Positions 1-7,394 of a stretch of DNA of 64,000 nt are shown piece after piece; the stretch's first letter is position 1; each line of letters starts with the position of its first letter. The stretch lies in NCBI GenBank assembly GCA_032250735.1, contig JAVVEP010000003.1, positions 127,962 to 191,961 of the forward strand, given 5' to 3'. Position numbers and translations under genes: made by a program. The DNA comes from Gammaproteobacteria bacterium. Lineage in GTDB: Bacteria > Pseudomonadota > Gammaproteobacteria > SZUA-152. The notes under the pieces are model-generated. The model was given only the letters and a program-made list of their open reading frames with translations, was not told the origin of the DNA and did not search any database.

Positions 1-27
1 ATGTTTTCCACACGCCTTCCCGAGCGC

Positions 28-57
28 CCCCTTCGGCCCGTAGTACCAGCGAAGGGG
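28..57 (-). other. Intercistronic hairpin after nrtA
   Basis: Inverted repeat with 8-bp arms (28-35 and 50-57, CCCCTTCG/CGAAGGGG) and a 14-nt spacer, lying just after the nrtA stop codon. There is no T run, so it is not a simple terminator. Stable hairpins between a binding-protein gene and the following permease gene often protect the upstream mRNA, and that is the likeliest role here. The permease gene would lie beyond the left edge of the window. Confidence 0.4.
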
Positions 58-79
58 AATACCAACAGGCGTTCACCCG

Positions 80-1510
80 CTATTTCACTTCATCCTTGTC
101 CTTCAGCCCGATATCAAAACTGGACAGATAGGCATTGGGTTGATGGCCGTCATAGCGAATGCCATCAATGAAGTGGGTCTGTGGCGCACGGAATCCATCC
201 TCTTTCTCAAACTCGGGAAAGTCCTTCGCCGTCAGCTTGCCTTCGGCAATCAACTCCTTGGCGGCGGCGGCATAGATGTCCGGGCGATAGACCTTGCGGG
301 CAATCTCCATGAACCAGCTGTCCGGTTTCGGCTCGGCGATCTGCCCCCAGCGGCGCATCTGGGTCAGATACCAGATCGCATCGGAATAGTAGGGATAGGT
401 CGCGTGGTAACGAAAGAACACGTTGAAATCCGGCACCGCACGCTTGTCACCCTTTTCGTATTCAAAGGTGCCCGTCATGCTGTTGGCGATCACCTCGTAA
501 TCCGCGCCCACGTACTGGGATTTGGCCAGGATCTTCACCGCCTCCGGACGATTGGCGTTGTCGTTGGCATCCAGCCACTGCGCCGCACGAATCAGCGCCT
601 TGACCACGGCCTTGTGGGTATTGGGATATTTTTCCGCCCACTCGCGGCTGACGCCGAACACCTTCTCCGGATTGTTTTTCCAGATCTCATAGTCCGTCAC
701 CACCGGCACGCCTATACCCTTGAATACCGCCTGCTGATTCCACGGCTCACCCACGCAGTAACCATAAATCGTTCCTGCCTCCATGGTTGAAGGCATCTGC
801 GGCGGCGGGGTGACTGACAGGAAGACATCGGCACCCAGGGTTCCCGAGGTGTCGCCCTTTTTGGGCGCGTAATAACCGGGATGGATGCCGCCTGCCGCAA
901 GCCAGTACCGCAATTCGTAGTTATGGGTGGAGACCGGAAACACCATTCCCATCTTGAAAGGCTTGCCTTGCGCCTTATAGCTTTCCACTACAGGCTTGAG
1001 CGCGTCGGCCTTGATCGGATGCACGGGCTTGCCGTTTTCATGCGGCACGTGCTTTTTCATCTGCGCCCAGATGTCGTTCGATACCGTGATCGCGTTGCCG
1101 TTCAGGTCCATACTGAAGGCGGTAATGATGTCTGCCTGGGTGCCGAAGCCAATGGTCGCACCCAGCGGCTGGCCCGCGAGCATGTGCGCGCCATCCAGCT
1201 CACCATCGATGACACGATCCAGCAACACCTTCCAGTTGGCCTGCGCCTCGAGGGTGACATACAGACCTTCGTCCTCAAAAAATCGTTTTTCGTAGGCGAT
1301 GGCCAGGGGGGCCATATCCGTCAGCTTGATAAAGCCAAATTTGAGCTCCTCTTTTTCCAGCCCCGCCGCCTCGACCACCGAGCGTGGCGACAACATCGCC
1401 ATGCCGTTGAGGGCGACCACCGCCGCGAGCGCTGCCAGCCCACCTCTCATATATCCCCGGCCTGCCGGTCTCGATATTCCTGCACCACGACTCACCCATA
1501 ATCTTTTCAT
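80..1510 (-). CDS. nrtA: Nitrate ABC transporter substrate-binding protein (NrtA/CmpA family)
   Basis: A 476-residue periplasmic binding protein that should capture nitrate for an ABC transporter. The start chosen is the ATG at 1510, preceded by GGAG at good spacing; an upstream in-frame ATG at 1552 lacks such a site. The N-terminus has Arg-rich residues, then a hydrophobic stretch, consistent with a signal peptide. The mature part opens with [18 protein letters not shown], the typical opening of NrtA/CmpA proteins, and length matches that family. NasS, the cytoplasmic nitrate sensor that partners NasT, belongs to the same fold, but the export signal here favours the transporter subunit. Expression is probably controlled by the hexaloop/terminator leader directly upstream. 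The rest of the transporter operon is off the left edge. Confidence 0.88.
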   Translation of the reverse strand: MKRLWVSRGAGISRPAGRGYMRGGLAALAAVVALNGMAMLSPRSVVEAAGLEKEELKFGFIKLTDMAPLAIAYEKRFFEDEGLYVTLEAQANWKVLLDRVIDGELDGAHMLAGQPLGATIGFGTQADIITAFSMDLNGNAITVSNDIWAQMKKHVPHENGKPVHPIKADALKPVVESYKAQGKPFKMGMVFPVSTHNYELRYWLAAGGIHPGYYAPKKGDTSGTLGADVFLSVTPPPQMPSTMEAGTIYGYCVGEPWNQQAVFKGIGVPVVTDYEIWKNNPEKVFGVSREWAEKYPNTHKAVVKALIRAAQWLDANDNANRPEAVKILAKSQYVGADYEVIANSMTGTFEYEKGDKRAVPDFNVFFRYHATYPYYSDAIWYLTQMRRWGQIAEPKPDSWFMEIARKVYRPDIYAAAAKELIAEGKLTAKDFPEFEKEDGFRAPQTHFIDGIRYDGHQPNAYLSSFDIGLKDKDEVK

Positions 1511-1603
1511 CACTTTCTCCACCTTTGTGTCTGCCTGTTGATTTAAAAACACTAACGCTCACCATCCTGTTTTTTAATGGTTGTCTTCCAGCAAAAATGC
1601 CGC

Positions 1604-1653
1604 AAAAAAAAGCGTCCACCTGTCTAGCAATTACTCGCTATACCAGTGGACGC
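1604..1653 (-). terminator. Leader terminator ahead of nrtA
   Basis: On the minus strand an 8-bp stem (GCGTCCAC, 1653-1646, pairing with GTGGACGC, 1619-1612) is followed at once by eight T residues (1611-1604). It lies between the nasT stop and the nrtA start, about 95 nt before nrtA, so it would stop transcription before nrtA unless disrupted. Its 5' arm overlaps the second hexaloop hairpin (1648-1661), so the two structures cannot form together. Confidence 0.85.
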
Positions 1654-1737
1654 CGTTGTCCGTGCAGACGCGCCCTGGCGGTCAAGCTCACCGCCTCGTT
1701 CGCGAATCGTGCGCCGAATCACCCGCCGTTGGGTGAT
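1648..1737 (-). promoter_or_regulatory. Two-hexaloop ANTAR-responsive antiterminator RNA
   Basis: Read on the minus strand, hairpin P1 (1737-1718) has a perfect 7-bp stem ATCACCC/GGGTGAT closing the six-base loop AACGGC. Hairpin P2 (1661-1648) has stem GGAC/GTCC closing the identical loop AACGGC. Both loops carry A at position 1 and G at position 4, the bases recognised by ANTAR-domain proteins. P2 uses the same bases as the 5' arm of the terminator at 1653-1612, so protein binding to P1-P2 should prevent termination. The linker is long (56 nt) and holds its own hairpin (1695-1677, GGCGGT/ACCGCC). The likely ligand is NasT, encoded immediately upstream. Confidence 0.85.
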
Positions 1738-1825
1738 CGGGAAACCTTGTTGGCCTGCCTCGTGCCGGCCGTTGTCTCTATCTGTTTATTGCTCAGCTTA
1801 TGGCCTCACCTTATGGCCTCGCCGC

Positions 1826-2410
1826 CTAGCTCGCCTCGAACAGCGCCGCAGTGGCCACCACGTTCTCCGCCACCTCGGCCATGCGCTGATTACGATCCAT
1901 CGCCAGCTTGCGCAAGCGGCTATAGGCCTCGTCCTCGGTGCAGCCCCGTCGCGCCATGATCACACCCTTGGCGCGATCAATGGCCTTGCGCCCCGCCAGC
2001 ACCTGTCGGGTGTCGGCCAGCTCCCTGCGCAGACCGCTCATCAGGGCAAAGCGCGCCAGGGCGGTATTCACAATCGGTTCGATGCGCTCGGACTGCAGCC
2101 CATCCACCACATAGGCGCTGACGCCACACTGCATGACCCGCTCCAGCAGCTCCCGCCTATCCACCTCGACAAACAGGACCACGGCCAGGGGCTGCACGCG
2201 ATTGAGTTCGGCGATCCTGCCCAGCAGGATGGCGTTCGCCGTCCTCAGGTTCAACACCAGCAGCCGCGGCGCGTGTCGTTGCACCGCCGCCAGCAGGTCC
2301 TCGCCCGGATCCTGCTCCGCCACCACCTCGTGCCCCGCCGCCTGCAGCCCCTGTCGCAGCAGCTGACTGGCGGCCGGCACTTCATTCAGCAGAATAGTCT
2401 GTATGCCCAT
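1826..2410 (-). CDS. nasT: NasT-type ANTAR-domain transcription antiterminator
   Basis: A 194-residue cytoplasmic regulator. Residues 1-125 look like a response-regulator receiver fold; the C-terminal ~60 residues form an ANTAR RNA-binding domain (RKAIDRAKG, then EDEAYSRLRKLAM and AEVAENVV). NasT proteins bind paired hexaloop hairpins in nitrate-assimilation leaders and prevent termination, and such a leader lies directly downstream, before nrtA. The position expected for the phospho-acceptor Asp is Asn54 (LLVLNLRT), so control by phosphorylation is unlikely. In characterised systems NasT is held off by the nitrate sensor NasS. No NasS without a signal peptide is visible here. A GG-N10-GC promoter lies upstream. 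Confidence 0.88.
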   Translation of the reverse strand: MGIQTILLNEVPAASQLLRQGLQAAGHEVVAEQDPGEDLLAAVQRHAPRLLVLNLRTANAILLGRIAELNRVQPLAVVLFVEVDRRELLERVMQCGVSAYVVDGLQSERIEPIVNTALARFALMSGLRRELADTRQVLAGRKAIDRAKGVIMARRGCTEDEAYSRLRKLAMDRNQRMAEVAENVVATAALFEAS

Positions 2411-2471
2411 ATGCCCGACCTTTACTGGTGGACCATCCCGCTGGGGATGGCCGAGCTTGTCTCACGAGTGC

Positions 2472-2489
2472 ATTGCAACAACCGTACCA
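2472..2489 (-). promoter_or_regulatory. Candidate sigma-54 promoter of nasT-nrtA
   Basis: On the minus strand TGGTACGGTTGTTGCA matches the -24/-12 consensus (TGGCACG N4 TTGCW) with one mismatch; GG (2488-2487) and GC (2476-2475) are exactly 10 nt apart. Transcription would begin near 2463, leaving about 50 nt of leader before nasT. Sigma-54 with NtrC commonly drives nitrate-assimilation genes. A hairpin (2434-2451, CCATCCC/GGGATGG) lies in the leader close to the ribosome binding site. Confidence 0.65.
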
Positions 2490-2813
2490 GCACCGGAGAT
2501 CTACACAGAATCAAACAGTTAGCGGATAAAGGCCTGCCCCTCGCAGGGGATGGAGCCGCCGACAGGCATCGCTTTTGCACACCATGACGGCCTCGCGCAC
2601 CAAATGTGGGCGCAGACAAAGGGGGAAGGAAATAAGGGGAAAAGGGGATGATCCATGCCGGAGCGGCCGGCGGTCGATACGCCCGTGACGTTCATGGAGT
2701 CACGCGCTGTCCGTACAGCGCCTTTTCGATACGGCGGCACGCGGGAAATGGCTGTGGAGAAAAAACCCCTATGTAATCAATGCCCTATATGGGCGCGACG
2801 ATAAGGATGTGGC
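2490..2813. other. Non-coding stretch between nasT promoter and gpsA
   Basis: This holds the region where an activator of the sigma-54 promoter would bind. I looked for paired NtrC half-sites (GCAC/GTGC) and saw none convincing. There is a purine-rich run near 2615-2645 but no credible gene or terminator. Confidence 0.5.
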
Positions 2814-3848
2814 CTAGCTCAACTCTGGTTTCTGGTCACGATTCAGCAGCGCCTGGACGGCGTCTTTTGGTGCGCGCGCCTCATACAGCACGGCATAGAC
2901 CTGTTCGGTGATAGGCATGTCCACGCCCTGGCTCAGGGCCAGATCGTGTACCTCGCGGGCGGTCTGTACCCCTTCCACCACCTGGTCGATGCCGGCCAGC
3001 GCCTCTTCCAGCGGCCGGCCCTGCCCCAGGGCCAGGCCCAGACGCCGGTTGCGTGACTGGTTATCGGTGCAGGTCAGCACCAGGTCACCCAGCCCGGCCA
3101 GGCCCATGAAGGTCTCGCGGTGGCCGGCCTGTTGGCTACCATTCTGGCCACTCAGCCGCTCACCCAGGCGCATCATCTCCGCCAGGCCACGGGTGATGAG
3201 CGCGGTGCGCGCATTGGCGCCAAAGCCCAGACCATCGGAAATCCCCGCGGCGATGGCGAGCACATTCTTTACCGCGCCGCCCACCTCAACGCCGATCACG
3301 TCGTCACTGGTGTAGGCACGAAAGGCCTTGCTGTGCAGGCGCTCGGCGATATCGTGGGCAAAACGGGCATCGCGAGAGGCCACCGTCACCGCGGTGGGCA
3401 GGCCTTCGGCCACCTCACGGGCAAAGGTGGGGCCGGAGACCACCGCGGTGGGCACGCCCTCACCCAGCACCTCGTGCGCCACCTCGTGCAACAGCTTTCC
3501 GGAGCCGGATTCCAGCCCCTTGGTGGCCCACAACAGGCGGGCATCCTCTGTCAGGAATGGGCGCAGCGCCGTCAGCACCGCGCGAAAGGCATGGCTGGGC
3601 ACCACCACCAGAATGTCACGCGCACCCCGCACGCAGGTCTCAAGGTTGGTGCTGATAACAATCCGCTCCGACAGGGGGATGTTCGGCAGATAACGCTGGT
3701 TTACCCGCTCACGGGCCAGCTTGGCCATCATCTCGGGGTCATGACCCCACAGCACCACCGGCCGGTCGCTGCGCGCCAGCTGGATCGCCAGCGCCGTGCC
3801 CCAGGAACCGGCGCCCAGGACCGTGATCGGCCGCTCTGCCTGATTCAC
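2814..3848 (-). CDS. gpsA: NAD(P)H-dependent glycerol-3-phosphate dehydrogenase
   Basis: Reduces dihydroxyacetone phosphate to sn-glycerol-3-phosphate, the backbone for phospholipids, in the cytoplasm. The Rossmann motif GAGSWGTALA is near the N-terminus. GPTFAREVAEGLPTA and EVGGAVKNVLAIAAG (catalytic Lys) are typical GpsA signatures. I chose the GTG at 3848 (344 residues, normal length). An in-frame GTG at 3890 would add 14 residues encoded inside a copy of a repetitive palindrome (3861-3923), so that extension is suspect. Last gene of a minus-strand run with secB, as in many gammaproteobacteria. Confidence 0.95.
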   Translation of the reverse strand: MNQAERPITVLGAGSWGTALAIQLARSDRPVVLWGHDPEMMAKLARERVNQRYLPNIPLSERIVISTNLETCVRGARDILVVVPSHAFRAVLTALRPFLTEDARLLWATKGLESGSGKLLHEVAHEVLGEGVPTAVVSGPTFAREVAEGLPTAVTVASRDARFAHDIAERLHSKAFRAYTSDDVIGVEVGGAVKNVLAIAAGISDGLGFGANARTALITRGLAEMMRLGERLSGQNGSQQAGHRETFMGLAGLGDLVLTCTDNQSRNRRLGLALGQGRPLEEALAGIDQVVEGVQTAREVHDLALSQGVDMPITEQVYAVLYEARAPKDAVQALLNRDQKPELS

Positions 3849-3860
3849 GGTCTGGCCACC

Positions 3861-3923
3861 CTCAGGGCCTGTGAAAACAGCGACGGCCACGGTCGGCCGG
3901 CGGTTGTCTCTCGGGATTTCAGG
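3861..3923. repeat. Degenerate copy of the CTCAG-flanked palindrome family
   Basis: Left arm 3861-3888 begins CTCAGGGCCTGTGAAAA and ends CGACGGCC; loop ACGGTC; right arm 3895-3923 starts GGCCGGCGG and ends TTTCAGG. This is the plan of the intact copies at 29652-29715 and 32148-32208, with decay in the right arm. It lies between secB and gpsA and overlaps the alternative upstream gpsA start. Confidence 0.6.
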
Positions 3924-3962
3924 GTCCGCACAGGGTGCGACGCTGTTCGTCTGGGCATGCGC

Positions 3963-4448
3963 CTAATGTACCTGCTCCTTGCTGTCGGCCGCGCCGGCCT
4001 GATGCTGGGCCAGCAGGGCATCAAAATTCACCGGCGCCAGTAACAACTGCGGAAAACCGCCCTTGCCGATGATGTCGGAGATGGCCTCACGGGCATAGGG
4101 AAACAGGATGCTCGGGCAGTAGCTGCCCTTCATGTGCCCCTGTTCGGCATCGCTGAAGCCCGCCATGGTGAACACGCCCGCCTGATGCACCTCGGCCAGG
4201 TAGGCCGTTTTGCCGCCCAGCTTGGCGGTGACCGTCACGGTCAGCACGATCTCGTGCACATTTTCCGCCAGCGGCTTGCCGCCGGTGCCCAGCTCGACAT
4301 TGATGTCCGGCTTCCACTCGGCGGTGAAGATCTCCGGTGAATTTGGCGTCTCAAACGAGGTGTCCTTGAGGTAGATCTTCTGCAGACCAAACTGTTGTTC
4401 GTTCGGCTGGCCGGCAGCAACGCCGCCTGGGTTTTCTTGCTCTGACAT
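3963..4448 (-). CDS. secB: Protein-export chaperone SecB
   Basis: A 161-residue cytoplasmic chaperone that keeps outer-membrane and periplasmic precursors unfolded and delivers them to SecA. It has the family core FGLQKIYLKDTSFETPNSP and the C-terminal half LFPYAREAISDIIGKGGFPQLLLAPVNFDAL. The start is the ATG at 4448 (MSEQENP), which gives the usual SecB length; upstream in-frame codons to 4502 are not SecB-like. It sits between trxC and gpsA; in E. coli secB likewise lies between grxC and gpsA. Confidence 0.96.
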   Translation of the reverse strand: MSEQENPGGVAAGQPNEQQFGLQKIYLKDTSFETPNSPEIFTAEWKPDINVELGTGGKPLAENVHEIVLTVTVTAKLGGKTAYLAEVHQAGVFTMAGFSDAEQGHMKGSYCPSILFPYAREAISDIIGKGGFPQLLLAPVNFDALLAQHQAGAADSKEQVH

Positions 4449-4643
4449 GATGGTGGTCCCAGTAATAATTTCGGAAATGAAAGGGGTGTTGCAGCCGCCC
4501 AACTGCTGCCGGCCGCCTGAATCAACGGGCGGATTCTAACAGGTTGTTGAAAAAGTCTCAGGTTGGTGGGTGCAGCGGCGCGATTCGGCCTAGCAAGGTC
4601 ACTGGTGAATCATCCCCGGGCCTTGCGGCCCGCCGGCCGCGGG

Positions 4644-5078
4644 TCACGCCTGCTGACGCACCCAGGCCAGCAGCTGCGGCAGTTGCAGCGCCCCGGACAG
4701 ACGCGCCACCTCCCTGCCCTGCCGAAACAGCAGCAGGGTGGGGATGCTGCGGATATTCCACTGTGCGGACAGGGCCTGCTCCTGTTCGGTGTCGATCTTA
4801 ACCAGCCGCAGCTGGGGTTCGAGTTGCCGGGCGGCCTCGGCAAAAACGGGCGCCATCATCTTACAGGGCCCGCACCAGGGGGCCCAGAAATCCACCAGCA
4901 GCGGCAGATCGCTGCGACCGAGATGGCGCTGAAAACGGGCCTGGTTGAGACTCAACGGCGTGCCGGTGAAGAGGGGCTGGTGGCAGGCGCCACACTGGCC
5001 ACCGGCGGCCAGCTTCTCCTGCGGCACACGATTAATGCCATCGCAATGCGGACAGGCAATGTGCAGATATTCACTCAT
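4644..5078 (-). CDS. trxC: Thioredoxin 2 with N-terminal zinc ribbon
   Basis: A 144-residue cytoplasmic thiol-disulfide reductase. The N-terminus carries two Cys pairs (C9/C12 and C29/C32) that in TrxC bind zinc. The thioredoxin domain follows with active site W68-C69-G-P-C72 and the cis-Pro region RSIPTLLLF. The zinc-ribbon form is associated with oxidative stress in E. coli. It lies 17 nt after a glutaredoxin gene, probably in one transcript, ahead of secB. The 195-bp gap to secB contains a small GC hairpin but no gene. Confidence 0.93.
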   Translation of the reverse strand: MSEYLHIACPHCDGINRVPQEKLAAGGQCGACHQPLFTGTPLSLNQARFQRHLGRSDLPLLVDFWAPWCGPCKMMAPVFAEAARQLEPQLRLVKIDTEQEQALSAQWNIRSIPTLLLFRQGREVARLSGALQLPQLLAWVRQQA

Positions 5079-5095
5079 GCGGGCGGAGAATGGGC

Positions 5096-5374
5096 CTACT
5101 CGGCGAGGCCCAGCAACTCATCCAGCTCGCCATCCATGTCCAGATCGACGAGGTCGTCAAAGCCACCAACGTGGCGCTCGCCGATAAAGATCTGCGGCAC
5201 GCTGTCGCGCCGGGCGCGTTGTTCCATCTCTTCGCGTTTACCGGCCTCTTTATCGATGCGGATCTCGGTAAACTCCACCCCCTTCTTGCCGAGCAGACTC
5301 TTGGCGCCCGCACAGTAGCCACAGAAGGCCGCAGTGTAAATTACGATCTCGGGGGTGTTATTGTCATCGATCAT
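5096..5374 (-). CDS. grxC: Glutaredoxin 3 (GrxC)
   Basis: A 92-residue monothiol/dithiol oxidoreductase that uses glutathione to reduce protein disulfides. The active site is C18-G-Y-C21, not the usual CPYC. The family motif DSVPQIFIGERHVGG is followed by the typical acidic C-terminus. It lies 11 nt downstream of the rhodanese-glutaredoxin fusion and resembles that protein's C-terminal domain closely (REEMEQRARRDSVPQIFIG here, REEMETRAGRTSVPQIFIG there), which points to tandem duplication. Confidence 0.92.
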   Translation of the reverse strand: MIDDNNTPEIVIYTAAFCGYCAGAKSLLGKKGVEFTEIRIDKEAGKREEMEQRARRDSVPQIFIGERHVGGFDDLVDLDMDGELDELLGLAE

Positions 5375-5385
5375 ACAAGGGGTAC

Positions 5386-6228
5386 CTATTTGTCGTTGTG
5401 CGTCTTTTCGCTGGCGGCGGTCGCGGCGCCTGCCGATTGACTGGCCCGCGCCAGCAGGGCATCCAGCTCACCGCGCGCCTCCAGCTCATACATATCGTCG
5501 CAACCGCCGACGTGCGCATCGCCGATAAATATCTGCGGCACGGAGGTGCGCCCGGCGCGGGTCTCCATCTCTTCCCGCCTTTCGGGGTAGGTATCGATGC
5601 GCACCTCGGTGTAGCCCACCCCTTTCTGATTCAGCAACTCAATGGCGCGTGTACAAAACGGGCACTTGCGCGTGGTGTAGACCAGTACATCCGGTTTCGC
5701 GGCGCCGGGCTGTGCCGCGGTGTCCGCCGACGGCGCGCCGCTCTCGGTATTTGTTATCTGCGCCACTTCCTGCTTCACCTCGGCAGCCATCGGCCGGGGG
5801 GGGACACCCGCCCTGGTGGTTACCGGCAGGTTGGCCCGCTCCCAGGCCAGCATGCCGCCACCCAGATTGTGCACCTCGGTAAAACCCTGCTTTTTCAGCT
5901 TGCTGACGGCCTGACCGGAGCGCGCGCCCGAGCGACACACCATCACAATACTGCTGTTCTTGTAGGCCTGTAATTCGTTGATGCGGTTCTCCAGCACCCC
6001 CAGAGGAATGTGCATGGCATTCATCACGTGTCCCTGCTGGTATTCCTTGTCGGTACGCACATCCACCACCAGGGCATCCTGGTGATTAATCAGCTGAATC
6101 GCCTCGGAGGGCATCAGCAGGCTGACCGCGCCCGGACCAAACCAGGTGCGCGCCAACAGAAATAGAATAACGACCAGGGCGAGAAACAGTTCCCAGTGAC
6201 CCACAATAAAATTGCCTATCTGCTGCAT
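5386..6228 (-). CDS. Membrane-anchored rhodanese-glutaredoxin fusion (YibN + GrxC)
   Basis: A 280-residue protein. Residues 12-30 form one membrane segment. A rhodanese domain follows (about 36-135) with the loop C98-RSGAR, where the Cys would carry a persulfide. After a linker rich in Ala/Pro/Thr (about 140-175) comes a glutaredoxin domain with C189-PF-C192 and TSVPQIFIGDAHVGG. In E. coli yibN and grxC are neighbouring separate genes; here they are fused, and a second free-standing grxC follows. The chemistry suggested is sulfur transfer from the rhodanese Cys to glutathione or the glutaredoxin site. Topology is inferred from one transmembrane segment only. Confidence 0.88.
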   Translation of the reverse strand: MQQIGNFIVGHWELFLALVVILFLLARTWFGPGAVSLLMPSEAIQLINHQDALVVDVRTDKEYQQGHVMNAMHIPLGVLENRINELQAYKNSSIVMVCRSGARSGQAVSKLKKQGFTEVHNLGGGMLAWERANLPVTTRAGVPPRPMAAEVKQEVAQITNTESGAPSADTAAQPGAAKPDVLVYTTRKCPFCTRAIELLNQKGVGYTEVRIDTYPERREEMETRAGRTSVPQIFIGDAHVGGCDDMYELEARGELDALLARASQSAGAATAASEKTHNDK

Positions 6229-6507
6229 ACCAAGCCTTTACTCATTCCAGAATTCAACCGACAACAGGCCACCCGACAGCGGCGGCGATGATTAACGCCC
6301 ACAATTTATAGTGAGGGTCCGCCGCCGCAATCGACAGCATCCACGATCGATAACATCGGCCACGGACTGCATGGACTACCGACAAAACGCGCGAAAGCGG
6401 CGCATAATAAAGAGGTTACAACAGAAATGCACCACCGATTGCCGCGTTCGGTGGGCCAGAAACGTAGATCAGGGAAATCACCGCAGCGGATAACGCAGCC
6501 CAGCCCG
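6229..6507. other. Gap with inverted repeat and possible promoter
   Basis: Arms GCGGCGGCG (6279-6287) and CGCCGCCGC (6320-6328) flank a TATAAAT on the minus strand, which could be the -10 of the rhodanese-glutaredoxin operon with an operator around it. No gene is supported. Confidence 0.3.
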
Positions 6508-6819
6508 CTATTCCACCGAGCAGAAGACTTCGCGCATCATGCTGATCAATTTCAGGGTGCGGGCATCGCCGACCCGATAAAAAACACGGTTCGCATCCTT
6601 GCGGGACATCAGGATGCCCTTGTCGCGGAGGATGGCCAGATGTTGGGAGATGTTGCTCTGCGAGGTGCCGACCAGGGTAACGATGTCCTGCACGCTGACC
6701 TCCTTATCACCCAATGCGCAGAGAATCTTGAGCCGCAACGGATGCGACATCGCCTTGATGGAACGCGAGGCGCGCTCGATGTCCTCGTCCCGGGTAATCA
6801 GATGATCCATTACATTCAT
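6508..6819 (-). CDS. ArsR/SmtB-family repressor with persulfide-sensor cysteine pattern
   Basis: A 103-residue winged-helix repressor. Helix-turn-helix residues run through VQDIVTLVGTSQSNISQHLAIL, followed by the wing KDANRVFYRV. There are exactly two Cys: C34 in RLKILC and C100 in MREVFC. BigR/SqrR/YgaV repressors have the same pair at the same places (after the first core helix and near the C-terminus) and sense sulfide or persulfides by linking the two Cys. Metal-binding ArsR motifs (CxC in the recognition helix) are absent. The neighbouring rhodanese-glutaredoxin gene fits sulfur control. A dyad just upstream may be its operator. Confidence 0.85.
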   Translation of the reverse strand: MNVMDHLITRDEDIERASRSIKAMSHPLRLKILCALGDKEVSVQDIVTLVGTSQSNISQHLAILRDKGILMSRKDANRVFYRVGDARTLKLISMMREVFCSVE

Positions 6820-6841
6820 GCCCCAACCACCTTCACAAAAC

Positions 6842-6857
6842 GAATATTTGATGATTC
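6842..6857. promoter_or_regulatory. Candidate operator of the ArsR-type repressor
   Basis: Dyad GAAT-N8-ATTC lies 22 bp upstream of the repressor start, the usual place for an autoregulatory ArsR-family site. AT-rich dyads of this size are typical of the family; the exact sequence specificity is not known. Confidence 0.4.
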
Positions 6858-6909
6858 TGTTTGCAGCAAAACCTGCATTAACATTTGCCTGGAACCGGCG
6901 CTATCACTA

Positions 6910-7118
6910 ACCTGAATCCGTGGCTTAAACGTGGATGTCTGGTGCTAAGCTTCCGCTTCCTGCTCACGCCCCTCACCTACATCCATGTAGGCGAGATATT
7001 GGTTTCACAGGGGTTTCAAAAAATCCTAGCTTCACCCTTAGGTTAGGCGGGCATTTTTTGATCCGCTGTGGAATCAAGAGCTTGTGCCAGGCGCCGCGGT
7101 TAAGCCACGGATTCAGGT
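6910..7118. mobile_element. MITE-like inverted-repeat element
   Basis: A 209-bp segment bounded by perfect 19-bp terminal inverted repeats (ACCTGAATCCGTGGCTTAA at 6910-6928; its complement at 7100-7118). CTA occurs directly outside both ends (6907-6909 and 7119-7121), a possible short target duplication. No transposase is encoded. It lies in the divergent region between the ArsR gene and gpmI. The rest of that gap (7119-7394) is AT-rich, probably promoter DNA, with no gene. Confidence 0.65.
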
Positions 7119-7394
7119 CTAAGCCAAGGCTTGAAAGCGGCCGGTTATCGACTATACAGTATTCAATCATTTGAGCAATTAATAATATTAATAGTAATCA
7201 TTATTCTCTTTTCGGCGAAGCCAGTGTCACTAGTCCCCCGTGACGGCCATCGGCGCCCAAAAAGCGGCCGAACGCGCATTTCATCCCATCAGGAAATCAT
7301 CTAAAATGGCCTGCTTACATCCGTTGGCGTGATCGACTCGCCTACACTATTTACATTCCATGCAGATACACAAATAAAGAGTAAATTCACACCC

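Noticed and set aside
1646-2587. Plus-strand open frame across nasT and the nrtA leader
   Set aside because: Antisense to nasT, whose ANTAR domain is unmistakable; it would also cover the hexaloop leader.
2490-2600. NtrC binding site upstream of nasT
   Set aside because: GTGCAAAAGCGATGC near 2563-2580 is in the wrong half-site orientation and too weak.
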